This document shows positions 52,042 through 60,835 of a stretch of DNA of 64,000 nucleotides, piece by piece (the first letter of the stretch is position 1; each line of letters begins with the position of its first letter). The stretch is from a bacterium. Lineage in GTDB: Bacteria > Vulcanimicrobiota > Vulcanimicrobiia > Vulcanimicrobiales > Vulcanimicrobiaceae. Where the stretch lies: NCBI GenBank assembly GCA_021805775.1, contig JAJZED010000001.1, positions 84,250 to 148,249 on the forward strand. The letters are read 5' to 3'. A program made the position numbers and the translations under genes. Under the pieces are notes generated by a model. The model saw only the letters and a program-made list of their open reading frames with translations. It searched no databases and had not been told where the DNA came from.

Positions 52042-53377
52042 AGAGGAAGCGCGCGAACGCGCGCAACGCGCCGTCGAGATCGCAATGGCGCTCGGAGCGA
52101 GCGACGCCGAAGCACGCATCGTTCTCGCGCGTCGGTTTAGCACTGCGGCGCGAGCCGAGCGAATCACGAAGCTCGATCTCTCGGAGGGGCGGAACCTCTC
52201 CATGCGACTCTTTCTCGACGGCAGGAAGGCGACGCTCGTTGGAACGCATTGGAGCGACGACGAAATTCGTTCCGGCGTCGCGACGGCGTTGGAGCAAGCG
52301 CGTTACGTCGGGGTCGACGCCTTTGCGGGCCTTCCCGAGGCTCGCGAGATAACCGACGTCGACCTCGATCTCTACGATCGCGAGATCGAAGAGCGTCGCG
52401 ACGAGGATCGCCTCGACGACGTCCGACAGGTCGAACGCGCGATACGCGAGACTGACCCCCGCATCGACAATAGTAACGGCTCCTATTATAACGACGCATG
52501 CGTAACTATGGCGCTTGCCAATTCTCGCGGCGTGCTTGGAAGTTATCGTGGAACGCAAGTCGCCATCTCGGCATCGCCGGTGGCAAGCGAAGGTGCCTAC
52601 AAGCGCACCGCGCATTATGGGAGCGCGGCACGCTATCTCTCGCGAATCGATACGCCTGCGGAGATCGCGCGCGAAGCGGTGAGGCGAACGGTTGTTTTTT
52701 ACGGTGCGAGGAAACCGAAAACTGCGGCGACGGCGATCCTGTTCGATCGCGAGGTTGCCGCAGCGGTACTCGAAGACATTTTCGCCGCATGTAGTGCGGC
52801 AAATGTCGCAATCGGCAACTCGTGGCTTGCCGGTCGGAGCGGCGAGCGAATCGGCAGCGAACTCGTCGATATCGTCGACGACGGTACGATTCCCGGCGCG
52901 TTAGGCTCTTCGCCCTTCGACGCCGAAGGTACGCCGTCGCAGCGCACGCCCGTCTTCGAGCGCGGGATATTACGATCGTTTCTCTTCGACGCCTATTACG
53001 CAAGGCGCTTAGGAGCGCGAAGCACCGGCAATGCCGTTGCCGGAGGAATCGGGCCGAATACCTTTTTTCTGGCGCCTGGGAGAGCGAACCTCGAGGATGT
53101 TATCGCATCGACGAAGCAGGGTATCCTGGTTTTGGAAACGATCGGTTTCGCCACCGAACATGCGTCGGGGCTCTATAGCCGGGGCGCACGCGGAATTGCG
53201 ATACGCAATGGTGAATTAGCCGAACCGGTTGAAGAATTCACGATAGCAGCCCCGTTCCCCGAGATACTGGCAGGCATAGACGCCGTCGCAAACGATCTCA
53301 AATTCGACGGCTCGATCGCCTCTCCGAGTTTCCGGGTAGCCGAGATGCAAGTAAGCGGATCGTCATCCGCACCTTAG
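52034..53377 (+). CDS. tldE: TldE/PmbA, non-metal partner of TldD
   Basis: A 447-residue homologue of TldD without the HExxxH motif, as expected. It shows LRSFLFDAYYARRLGARSTGNA and AGGIGPNTFFLAPGRANLEDV, then GLYSRGARGIAIRNGELAEPVEEFTIAAPFPEI, the last part resembling the PmbA signature G..iengk...PV.... In the dimer TldE completes the substrate channel. GTG 52034 overlaps the tldD stop, so the two are translationally coupled. A strong AGGAGG for the malic enzyme follows directly after its stop. Confidence 0.95.
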   Translation: MREEEARERAQRAVEIAMALGASDAEARIVLARRFSTAARAERITKLDLSEGRNLSMRLFLDGRKATLVGTHWSDDEIRSGVATALEQARYVGVDAFAGLPEAREITDVDLDLYDREIEERRDEDRLDDVRQVERAIRETDPRIDNSNGSYYNDACVTMALANSRGVLGSYRGTQVAISASPVASEGAYKRTAHYGSAARYLSRIDTPAEIAREAVRRTVVFYGARKPKTAATAILFDREVAAAVLEDIFAACSAANVAIGNSWLAGRSGERIGSELVDIVDDGTIPGALGSSPFDAEGTPSQRTPVFERGILRSFLFDAYYARRLGARSTGNAVAGGIGPNTFFLAPGRANLEDVIASTKQGILVLETIGFATEHASGLYSRGARGIAIRNGELAEPVEEFTIAAPFPEILAGIDAVANDLKFDGSIASPSFRVAEMQVSGSSSAP

Positions 53378-53390
53378 GAGGATCGTAGCA

Positions 53391-54833
53391 ATGGCGCAGG
53401 TTGCAATAAGTTTCACGCTCATCATGCGCGTCGAGATGCCGAATGAAACCGGTGCCTTCGGCGTTCTCGCAACGGCGATCGGCGATGCCGGTGGTGTTAT
53501 CGCAGCGGTAGATATGCGGTCGGTCAACCGGTCGCGCGTCATCCGCGATGTCACGGTAAATGTAAGTTCCGAACAGATCGGCAACGACGTGCGCCGGTGC
53601 GTGGAAGCGATCGAAGACGCGCGCATCATCAGCATCTCCGATTCGACGTTCCTCGCTCACATCGGTGGTAAAATTCGCGTCGAACCGAAGATCCCGGTGA
53701 AGACTCGCCAAGATCTTTCTACGGTCTACACGCCGGGCGTGGCACGCGTTTCGATGGCCATTGCAGCCGATCCGAGCAAGGCCTTTGCGCTAACGATAAA
53801 GCGCAATTCCGTAGCCGTGGTCTCCGACGGCACCGCCGTACTGGGACTCGGCGATATCGGTCCGCTCGGGGCGTTGCCGGTGATGGAAGGCAAGGCGATG
53901 CTCTTCAAGCAATTTGCGGATATCGACGCTTTCCCCATCTGTCTCGATACCAAAGACGTCGACGAAATCGTCGAGACGGTCGTACGCATCGCGCCGGTCT
54001 TCGGCGGTATCAATCTCGAAGATATCTCGGCACCGCGTTGCTTTGAGGTCGAACAAAAACTCATCGAACGGCTCGATATACCGGTGATGCACGACGATCA
54101 ACACGGCACCGCGGTCGTCATTCTCGCGGCGCTGATGAACGCAGCGAAGGTCGTCGGCAAGGAGTTCTCCAGCCTGCAGGTCGTCGTATCGGGAAGCGGC
54201 GCCGCCGGTACCGCGACGATTAAAATGCTCCTCGGCGCCGGGGTGCGGGATGTCATTCCCGTCGATCGCGTCGGAGCGCTCAACCGAAGCGACCGGTACG
54301 ATAATCCCCACTGGCGCTGGCTTGCCGAGAACACCAACCGCGAAAACCGCCGCGGTACGCTCGCCGAGGTCTTGAAGGGAGCCGATGTCTTTATCGGCGT
54401 CTCGGCTCCGGGGGTGTTGCAGCCGGAAGATATTGCGACGATGGGTCGCGACCCGATTGTTTTTGCGATGGCGAACCCCACCCCGGAGATCATGCCCGAT
54501 GCCGCGGCCCCGGTCGCCACGGTGATCGCCACCGGGCGCTCCGACTTTCCGAATCAAGTCAACAATCTGCTGGCCTTTCCGGGGATCTTTCGCGGTGCCC
54601 TCGACGTTCGCGCCAGTCGCATTACCGAATCGATGAAACTCGCGGCGGCACGGGCGATCGCCGAGATGGTCAGCGATGAGGAGCGGAACGCCGAATATGT
54701 CATCCCCAGCGTCTTCGACCAGCGCGTTGTCGGGGCGGTCGCGAAGGCCGTTGGCGAGGCGGCCATCGAGGAAGGCGTCGCACGGCGTGCTCTCGTAATG
54801 AATGAAGAAGAGAGCGCTCAGACGCTGGTCTAA
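53391..54833 (+). CDS. NAD(P)-dependent malic enzyme with N-terminal ACT domain
   Basis: Oxidatively decarboxylates malate to pyruvate. The 480-residue protein begins with an ACT-like domain (residues 1-85: RVEMPNETGAFGVLATAIGDAGG), which in other enzymes binds amino acids as allosteric effectors. Malic enzyme sequences follow: TVYTPGVARVSMAIA, AVVSDGTAVLGLGDIGPLGA with the catalytic region, PVMEGKAMLFKQFADIDAFP, MHDDQHGTAVVILAALMNA, the Rossmann loop VVVSGSGAAGTATIKMLLGA, and SDFPNQVNNLLAFPGIFRGA. AGGAGG lies upstream of the ATG. The product could feed pyruvate to PpdK. Confidence 0.94.
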   Translation: MAQVAISFTLIMRVEMPNETGAFGVLATAIGDAGGVIAAVDMRSVNRSRVIRDVTVNVSSEQIGNDVRRCVEAIEDARIISISDSTFLAHIGGKIRVEPKIPVKTRQDLSTVYTPGVARVSMAIAADPSKAFALTIKRNSVAVVSDGTAVLGLGDIGPLGALPVMEGKAMLFKQFADIDAFPICLDTKDVDEIVETVVRIAPVFGGINLEDISAPRCFEVEQKLIERLDIPVMHDDQHGTAVVILAALMNAAKVVGKEFSSLQVVVSGSGAAGTATIKMLLGAGVRDVIPVDRVGALNRSDRYDNPHWRWLAENTNRENRRGTLAEVLKGADVFIGVSAPGVLQPEDIATMGRDPIVFAMANPTPEIMPDAAAPVATVIATGRSDFPNQVNNLLAFPGIFRGALDVRASRITESMKLAAARAIAEMVSDEERNAEYVIPSVFDQRVVGAVAKAVGEAAIEEGVARRALVMNEEESAQTLV

Positions 54834-54873
54834 TCGCTCGTAACCGTTTCCCGAACTTGAAGTCGGAGGAACC

Positions 54874-55566
54874 ATGCCGCAGGGACGCATTCTCGTCATA
54901 GAAGATGATGACGATGTCGCAGCTCTCGAACGGAGCGTTCTCGAACGCGCCGGATACGAGGTACGGGTAACCGGGTCGGGAGTTGAGGGGCTCGAGATCG
55001 CAGCCGATCAACGCCCCGATGTCGTCGTTCTCGATGTCGGCCTCCCCGATATCTCCGGGCTCGACGTCTGCACCTCGCTCTGCAACACGCAGAATTGCTA
55101 TATCCTCATGGTGAGCGGGCATACCCGCGAACAGGATATTCTTTTGGGACTCGGGCTCGGCGCGGACGACTACATCACCAAGCCATTCTCCGGTAACGAG
55201 CTCGTCGCTCGCGTCTCTTCGTTTTTGCGCCGCCGCGATCGCTCGGTCGCGATGCGCGAACTCGACTCGCAATTACGCGTTGGGGAAGCGATTCTCGACC
55301 GCGATCAACATGCGTTGGTACACGGAACGACGACGGCGACCCTCACGGCCTTAGAGTTTCGGCTCCTCTGGTTTTTAGCCGAGGCCGAGGGACGGCTTCT
55401 TACCCGGGCGCAGATTCTCCAACATGTCTGGAACGACACCTCGGGCGTGCCGACGCGCGTCGTGGATGTCCACATCGCCGCTCTCCGGAAGAAGATCGGT
55501 GAGATCGCTGCGCCCTTGGAGATCGCCAGCGTCCGGGGCATCGGCTACCGCCTCGATAAGCCGTAG
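54874..55566 (+). CDS. OmpR/PhoB-type response regulator
   Basis: A two-domain transcription factor of 230 residues. The receiver has the acidic cluster EDDDDVAALE, the phosphorylated aspartate in DVVVLDVGLPDISGLDV, the switch in ILMVSGHTREQ and the lysine in DYITKPFSGNELVARVSSF. The winged helix has LTALEFRLLWFLAEAEGRLL, RAQILQHVWND, TRVVDVHIAALRKKIG and a final VRGIGYRLD. AGTCGGAGGA precedes the ATG. No histidine kinase is adjacent. The large overlapping operon starts 78 bp downstream and could be its target, which is inference. Confidence 0.95.
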   Translation: MPQGRILVIEDDDDVAALERSVLERAGYEVRVTGSGVEGLEIAADQRPDVVVLDVGLPDISGLDVCTSLCNTQNCYILMVSGHTREQDILLGLGLGADDYITKPFSGNELVARVSSFLRRRDRSVAMRELDSQLRVGEAILDRDQHALVHGTTTATLTALEFRLLWFLAEAEGRLLTRAQILQHVWNDTSGVPTRVVDVHIAALRKKIGEIAAPLEIASVRGIGYRLDKP

Positions 55567-55609
55567 GGCAGGAATCGCTCGCCGAGCGCGCCGATAACCG
55601 GAAAAAGGG

Positions 55610-55642
55610 AGGGCATCGCCGCCCTTCGTCCGTAGCCTACGG
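55610..55642. other. Two small stem-loops upstream of the 55645 gene
   Basis: AGGGC-ATCGCC-GCCCT (55610-55625) and CCGTA-GCC-TACGG (55630-55642), the second ending three bases before the GTG start. Neither has a T tract. They might affect translation of the first operon gene or be chance. Confidence 0.3.
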
Positions 55643-55644
55643 GG

Positions 55645-57774
55645 GTGCAACTCCGTTCTCTCATCGCGGCGGCATTGGCCGCCGTTTTGCTGGGCGCCGC
55701 GCCCGCTACCACCCGCCTCTACAGCGCCCCCGCCGGGAATCGCCCGGCGGGCATTCCGCATCCCAATCTGCCCTTCGTTGCGATTTTACCGAGCGGACGG
55801 ATCGTCGCTCCGGTCGGGAAGAGCGTCGCGATCGGTGCAAACGTCACCGCCCTCGCGCTGATTCCCGGAGGGCGCTTCGCAGTCGTCGGCGGGCGCGCGG
55901 CGAGCGGTGAAATACTTCTGCGAACGATCGATACGCAGACGATGCAGGTCGTCGCCCGAGTAACGAACCCGCGTTCCCGGAGTGAAGCTATCGGCGGATT
56001 GATCGCGCTGCCCGACCCGGCGATGCCCGGGCGTACGCTGCTTGCGGCTTCGGAGGCGCACGCCGGAAAGGTCGCGCTCTTCTCCGTCGGCGCAGATGGT
56101 GGGCTCGTGCAACTCCACCCCGGTATCTCGCTCCCGGGAAACAACCCCGAACCGATGCGTCTCGCCCTTGCGGAGTCGGGGCATCTGCTTTTGGTTGCCG
56201 ACGATCGCAACGGGCGGCTCGATACGATCGATATTGCGACGCGCCGGCCGATCGCATCGATGAGCGTCGGCGCGCTCCCGACCGGTATTGCGGCGTTCGG
56301 ACCGCGCATTTTCGTTGCCGGCGCCACGGCAGCCGCACCATCGCTTGCGGTGCGTTCGTTGGATTCTTCGACCGCCGCTTCCGAGAATATCCCGCTCGAC
56401 GCGCCGCTCGACGGTGCCACGACGATCGGCGGTGTCGATCCCGAGTCGGTCGCAATCGAACCCGGAGGGCGATTCGCGTACATTACGCTCGCCGGTGTCG
56501 ACCGCGTCGTCGCCGTAACCCTCGATGCATCGCCACGCGTCGTCGACGGCATCGATCTGCGTCTCTTTGCGAACGCGCCGTACGGAACGATGCCGACGGC
56601 GATGGTGCCCTCGACCACCGGTCGGGAGCTTTTTGTCACGCTCTCGGGGCTCAATGCCGTCGCCGTACTCGACGCGAGCACTCCGGGGGTCCTTCACCGC
56701 CTCGGGCTCATCCCGACCGGGGCGCGCCCGGTTGCGCTCTCGCTCGCTCCCAACGATAAGGTTCTCTTCGTGGCAAATGCCGAAGGGAACGGCGTGAGCG
56801 CGACGCTCGAACGGATTCAGCTGACGAAAATTCCGCTCGAACGGACGACGCTTTCCGCGCTTCGATACTCGCGCGTCTCACATTTGGTGCGTGGCAACGC
56901 ACTCGTCCCGCCGCTGCGCTCGGGGCGAAAGAGCGATGCGATCGAACACGTCGTCGATATATCGCTCGGGCCAACGTACTTCAACTCGACGCCGAATTTG
57001 CGCGCGCTCGCCAATGAATTTGCCGTTGTCGGTGAATATTATGCCGATGCTCCCAACGGCGAACTTGGCTCGCAGCTCGCCTATTCGGGAACGATATCGC
57101 CGCTTGCATTGCTTCTCGATATTTTTCGCGGGCGCCCCGCCGTCGATGCGATGCCGCCCGACATCTATCCGCGCAGCGGCTATATCGTCAACGCGTTAGC
57201 GCGTGCGGGAATGAGCTATCGCGTGTATGGTGCGATGGTGCCGCAGGGACCGTCGGCAATCGGTATTCCGCTCCTACAGGTTCTCCATGGAGCGGTCGGA
57301 TACGCACCGAAACCGGGCGCCCGGGCGAGCGATCGTGCGCTTGCGGCGGCGTTCGTCAAAGAGTACGCGCGCGAAGTCGCGCGCGGAAATGTGCCGAGCT
57401 ACGAAGCGATCGAACTCACTTCGAATAATCCGCTCGTTCAGGATCGGGCGCTCGGAGAGATCGTCGATGCAATCGCAAAAAGCGACGCCTGGAGCTCGAC
57501 GGCGATATTTATTTCGCCCCGTCAGGCGATCGGCGCAACCGTTTCCGACCCGAAACATAGCTTTGCAGTCATCGTTTCGCCGTATGCAAAGCGCGGTTTC
57601 CTCGGTCATGCGCACGCAAGCACGGCGAGCGTGCTAAAAACCGAAGAAGAGATCCTTGGGCTCCCTGCTGTCTCGCTGGGCGACCTTTTGGCCTCCGATC
57701 TCGCGAATTATTTTACGCCGGATCCGGATCTCTCGATTCCGGCGATCGGCACGAACGAAAGGATGCAACGATGA
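55645..57774 (+). CDS. Secreted beta-propeller plus degenerate alkaline-phosphatase-superfamily domain
   Basis: A 709-residue exported protein (signal peptide SLIAAALAAVLLGAAPA). Residues 45-400 are YncE-like propeller repeats (EPMRLALAESGHLLLVADDR, DPESVAIEPGGRFAYITLAG, RPVALSLAPNDKVLFVANAE). The C-terminal part aligns by eye with phosphoesterases fused to YncE propellers, but metal-binding residues appear lost. The usual ENRT motif after IEHVV reads SLGPTYFNSTPNL. The usual acidic pair and HRS read SPRQAI and PKHS before VIVSPYAKRGFLGHAH. It is therefore probably a non-catalytic binder. It is the first gene of an overlapping operon with 57771-60830. Confidence 0.8.
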   Translation: MQLRSLIAAALAAVLLGAAPATTRLYSAPAGNRPAGIPHPNLPFVAILPSGRIVAPVGKSVAIGANVTALALIPGGRFAVVGGRAASGEILLRTIDTQTMQVVARVTNPRSRSEAIGGLIALPDPAMPGRTLLAASEAHAGKVALFSVGADGGLVQLHPGISLPGNNPEPMRLALAESGHLLLVADDRNGRLDTIDIATRRPIASMSVGALPTGIAAFGPRIFVAGATAAAPSLAVRSLDSSTAASENIPLDAPLDGATTIGGVDPESVAIEPGGRFAYITLAGVDRVVAVTLDASPRVVDGIDLRLFANAPYGTMPTAMVPSTTGRELFVTLSGLNAVAVLDASTPGVLHRLGLIPTGARPVALSLAPNDKVLFVANAEGNGVSATLERIQLTKIPLERTTLSALRYSRVSHLVRGNALVPPLRSGRKSDAIEHVVDISLGPTYFNSTPNLRALANEFAVVGEYYADAPNGELGSQLAYSGTISPLALLLDIFRGRPAVDAMPPDIYPRSGYIVNALARAGMSYRVYGAMVPQGPSAIGIPLLQVLHGAVGYAPKPGARASDRALAAAFVKEYAREVARGNVPSYEAIELTSNNPLVQDRALGEIVDAIAKSDAWSSTAIFISPRQAIGATVSDPKHSFAVIVSPYAKRGFLGHAHASTASVLKTEEEILGLPAVSLGDLLASDLANYFTPDPDLSIPAIGTNERMQR

Positions 57775-58607
57775 GCGGTAACGTTCAACTCGGTTACGGC
57801 CCCCGCTTGATCGGCTCTCCGACGGGAATGTTACGTCGTGTCGCGTTGGTGCGCCCGAGCGCCGCAATAGAACGCGCGCTTCCGTTGCCGTCGGAGCCCT
57901 CGGCGATCTACGCACGGGCGCTCGAACAGCATGACAATTTGCGCAAGTTGCTCCTTTCATTCGGCGTCGAAATTATCGAAATTGCCGGGTCGGCACTCGA
58001 TCCACTGGAGAGCGCCGTCGCGCAGAGCGCCCTTTGCCTCGAGGACGGCGTAGCGATCATGCGCCCCAGTGTGATGGAGCGTCGCGCCGCCGTCGATCGC
58101 ACCCGAGCCGCCTTCGCCCGTGCCGAGATTCCCATTGCCGGGCATATCGCCGCACCGGCTTTTTTTAGTGGAGACGACGTGATGCTGCTCGGCGCCCGCG
58201 CGTACATCGGCGTCGGCGCGCTCAGCAACGAACTCGGGCGCCGCGGCATGACCTCGCTGCTCACGGCGCACGGCTATCATTGTACGCAGGTGGCGATCGC
58301 GCCGAAGAGCTTCTCGCTACGTTCCGTCATCGCGCCGATCGCTCCCGATACGGTCGCATTTGTCGACGATGCCGTCGATGCGGCGGCCTTTGCGGATCTT
58401 CATCGCATCGTTTTGCCGCGCGGCGAAGAGTGCGCCGCCGGGCTGATGCTTCTCAACGAGCGTCACGCTCTGGTCGATCTGCGTTATCGCGAATCGCTAC
58501 GAATTCTTAGCCGAGCGGGCGTGAGCATCGAAGCCTTCGACTGTTACGAATTCACGAAGGTCGGCATGACCCCCGCATCGTTGGTACTCGCGGTAGCACG
58601 ATCGTGA
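57771..58607 (+). CDS. DDAH-like (arginine-deiminase fold) protein without catalytic residues
   Basis: A 278-residue protein with the pentein fold of dimethylarginine dimethylaminohydrolase, visible in RVALVRPSAAIERALPLP, ALCLEDGVAIMRPSVMERR, FFSGDDVMLLGARAYIGVGALSNELG and the end EFTKVGMTPASLVLAV. Against DDAH, the catalytic Glu position (EAGD) is Ser133, the His of HLK is Ser182, and the C-terminal Cys is Pro268. All three catalytic residues appear substituted, so it is probably not a hydrolase. No signal peptide. ATG overlaps the stop of the propeller gene (ATGA). Confidence 0.7.
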   Translation: MSGNVQLGYGPRLIGSPTGMLRRVALVRPSAAIERALPLPSEPSAIYARALEQHDNLRKLLLSFGVEIIEIAGSALDPLESAVAQSALCLEDGVAIMRPSVMERRAAVDRTRAAFARAEIPIAGHIAAPAFFSGDDVMLLGARAYIGVGALSNELGRRGMTSLLTAHGYHCTQVAIAPKSFSLRSVIAPIAPDTVAFVDDAVDAAAFADLHRIVLPRGEECAAGLMLLNERHALVDLRYRESLRILSRAGVSIEAFDCYEFTKVGMTPASLVLAVARS

Positions 58608-59341
58608 TCGAGGGCATGCGAGTAGCGATTTTTTCCGATATCCACGGAAACCTCGTCGCGCTTGATGCCTGTCTTGCCGACCTCGCATCTCAAGGGGGCG
58701 CAGACGCGATCGTCGCCGCCGGCGATCTGTGCGCAGACGGACCGCGGCCGCGAAAAGTTCTTCAGCGTCTCTCGGAGATCGGCGCGCAATGCGTGCGTGG
58801 CAATACCGACCGCTACCTCGCGATGCCTGGTGAGGAGCGCTTCGAGGGCGAGGAAGCACGTCTCGCGTGGACTCGCCGCGAACTCGGCGAAAAGTGGCTC
58901 TCCTGGCTGCGCGAACTGCCATTTGCGCTGCGCATCGCGGAGCCACCCGACGAACTGCTCGTCGTCCATGCCAACCCCGCTAACGATGACGAGCACCTTT
59001 GGCCCGATGCCGACGATGTAACGCTGGAACGGATGCTTGGCTCGGAGGCTGCCTCTGCGATTGCTTTCGGGCACCTCCATTTACCATACGTGCGCTTGTG
59101 GCGCGGCAAACTTCTGATAAACGTTGCGTCGGTCGGGCTGCCCAAAGACGGCGATCCGCGAGCGTGCTACGTCATTCTTACCTTGCGGTCGGGCGGCTGG
59201 CAGGTAAAGCATCGTCGCGTTGAATTCGACATCAAGCGCGTTGCGACGCAACTAGCTGAGTGTGGTATTCCGGGGAGCATGCGATTGATCGCTACCTTGC
59301 GTCGACACCGCTATAAGCGCCTCACGAGCATTATCCCGTGA
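58604..59341 (+). CDS. YfcE/MJ0936-like metallophosphoesterase
   Basis: A 245-residue calcineurin-like phosphoesterase with all metal motifs: VAIFSDIHGNLVALDACL (Asp, His), VAAGDLCADGPRPRKVL (Asp), CVRGNTDRYLA (Asn), VVHANP (His) and AFGHLHLPYVR (GHxH). Such proteins hydrolyse phosphodiesters or phosphomonoesters, often nucleotides; the substrate is not predictable. GTG 58604 overlaps the previous stop. ATG 58616 is an alternative. Its stop overlaps the start of the ABC ATPase gene. Confidence 0.9.
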   Translation: MIEGMRVAIFSDIHGNLVALDACLADLASQGGADAIVAAGDLCADGPRPRKVLQRLSEIGAQCVRGNTDRYLAMPGEERFEGEEARLAWTRRELGEKWLSWLRELPFALRIAEPPDELLVVHANPANDDEHLWPDADDVTLERMLGSEAASAIAFGHLHLPYVRLWRGKLLINVASVGLPKDGDPRACYVILTLRSGGWQVKHRRVEFDIKRVATQLAECGIPGSMRLIATLRRHRYKRLTSIIP

Positions 59342-60054
59342 GCGAATTTGCATTACAGATCGAGGGCCTCGTCAAACGCTACGGCGATTTTGTCGCCGTC
59401 GACGGCATCTCGATGAATGTGCCTCACGGTGCTTTCTTCGGTTTTCTCGGCCCCAACGGCGCCGGGAAAACGACGACGATCGGTGCGTGTGTAGGCCTCG
59501 TGCGCCCTACTGCAGGGAGCATTCGGATATTCGGGTACGATACCGAACGGCAGTGGCGAGAAGCGCGCCGTCACATCGGCCTCTGCCCGCAGGAGATCAA
59601 TCTCGATCGCTATCTTTCGATTCGCGATATTTTGATCTATCAGGCAGGCTACTTCGGCCTTCGTGGAGCGAAGGTGCGCGCCCGGGCGGACGATCTGCTC
59701 GAGCGGTTCTCGCTTTCGGATAAAGCAAACGGCGAATATACGAAGCTCTCGGGCGGCATGAAACGCCGTCTTATGATCGCGCGATCGCTCATTCACGATC
59801 CGAAACTGCTCGTACTCGACGAACCGACTGCGGGCGTCGATGTCGAGTTGCGTCTCGAACTCTGGGATTTGCTCCGACGACTGAATGCCGAAGGGACGAC
59901 CATCGTCTTGACGACCCATTATTTAGAAGAGGCGGAGGCGCTCTGCAAGCGGATCGCCATCGTGCGTGCGGGGAAAATTGTTACCGAACAAGATACGAGC
60001 GATCTCGTTCGCGATCGCGATCTGCAAGACGTGTTTTTGGAGCTAACGCGATGA
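59338..60054 (+). CDS. ABC-2 type transporter ATP-binding subunit
   Basis: A 238-residue ATPase with Walker A GPNGAGKTTTIGACVG, Q-loop ICPQEIN region (GLCPQEINLDRYL), signature TKLSGGMKRRLMIARSLIHDP, Walker B LLVLDEPTAGVDVELR and the switch His in TTHYLEEAEALCKRI. It belongs to the DrrA/NodI/CcmA-like export class. GTG overlaps the metallophosphoesterase stop and its own stop overlaps the permease ATG. Exported substrates of this class range from lipids and glycans to antibiotics, so the cargo is unknown. Confidence 0.94.
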   Translation: MSEFALQIEGLVKRYGDFVAVDGISMNVPHGAFFGFLGPNGAGKTTTIGACVGLVRPTAGSIRIFGYDTERQWREARRHIGLCPQEINLDRYLSIRDILIYQAGYFGLRGAKVRARADDLLERFSLSDKANGEYTKLSGGMKRRLMIARSLIHDPKLLVLDEPTAGVDVELRLELWDLLRRLNAEGTTIVLTTHYLEEAEALCKRIAIVRAGKIVTEQDTSDLVRDRDLQDVFLELTR

Positions 60055-60830
60055 GTGCCGTCAACGTCGTGAACTGGGTAGGGCTCTTGACCGTCGCCAA
60101 GCGCGAGATCGTGCGCTCGTTGAAGGTGATCAACCAGGTTGTTTGGCCGCCGGTGATTACGACGGTACTCTACGTGTTTGTTTTTGGCCTCGCGATCGGC
60201 AGCCGCATTCAAAATGTCGGCGGGGTAAGCTACGCGCAATTCCTCATCCCGGGATTGATTATGTTGCAGACGATTTCGACGGCCTACGACGAGTGCGCGA
60301 GTTCGTTTTTTCAAGGGCGATTCATGAATTCGATTCAAGAATTGCTGGTAGCGCCGCTTGCGGCCGGAGAAATTCTCGTGGGCTTCCTCATGGGGAGCCT
60401 GGCGCGAGCTTTCTTAATTGCGTTGCTTATCGGCGGGCTCGGTGTCGTTCTCGTCCATGCCGTGCCGCAAAATTGGTGGCTCGCATTTTTGTGCATCGTT
60501 ATCGTAACGACGCTTTTTTCGTCACTCGGGCTCATTTTCGGCCTGATGGCCGAACGCTTCGATCACATTGCCGCTTTCGTAACGTTCGTGATCACCCCGC
60601 TGACCTTCGTTGGAGGCGTGTTTACCTCGGCGACGATGCTGCCGGAGAACCTCCGTTCGGTCGAACTCTTCAATCCGATCTTTTATATTATCGATGCATT
60701 TCGCTATAGCTATACCGGCAATGGCTATCTACCGCTTGGATACTCGCTCGGTGCTATTTCGGCCCTTGCCGTAATCGCCGTTGTCGTCGCGTTGCGCCTG
60801 ATCGCCATCGGTTACAAGCTGCGCGCTTAA
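60051..60830 (+). CDS. ABC-2 type transporter permease
   Basis: A 259-residue six-helix permease (NodJ/DrrB-like). It shows REIVRSLKVINQVVWPPVIT at the cytoplasmic start, SYAQFLIPGLIMLQTISTAY, the FQGRFMNSIQELLVAPL stretch containing the conserved ELLVAPL motif, and FVITPLTFVGGVFTSATMLP before the last helices. It forms the membrane half of the exporter with the previous gene. It ends 5 bp from a convergent gene. Confidence 0.93.
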   Translation: MSAVNVVNWVGLLTVAKREIVRSLKVINQVVWPPVITTVLYVFVFGLAIGSRIQNVGGVSYAQFLIPGLIMLQTISTAYDECASSFFQGRFMNSIQELLVAPLAAGEILVGFLMGSLARAFLIALLIGGLGVVLVHAVPQNWWLAFLCIVIVTTLFSSLGLIFGLMAERFDHIAAFVTFVITPLTFVGGVFTSATMLPENLRSVELFNPIFYIIDAFRYSYTGNGYLPLGYSLGAISALAVIAVVVALRLIAIGYKLRA

Positions 60831-60835
60831 CTGGG

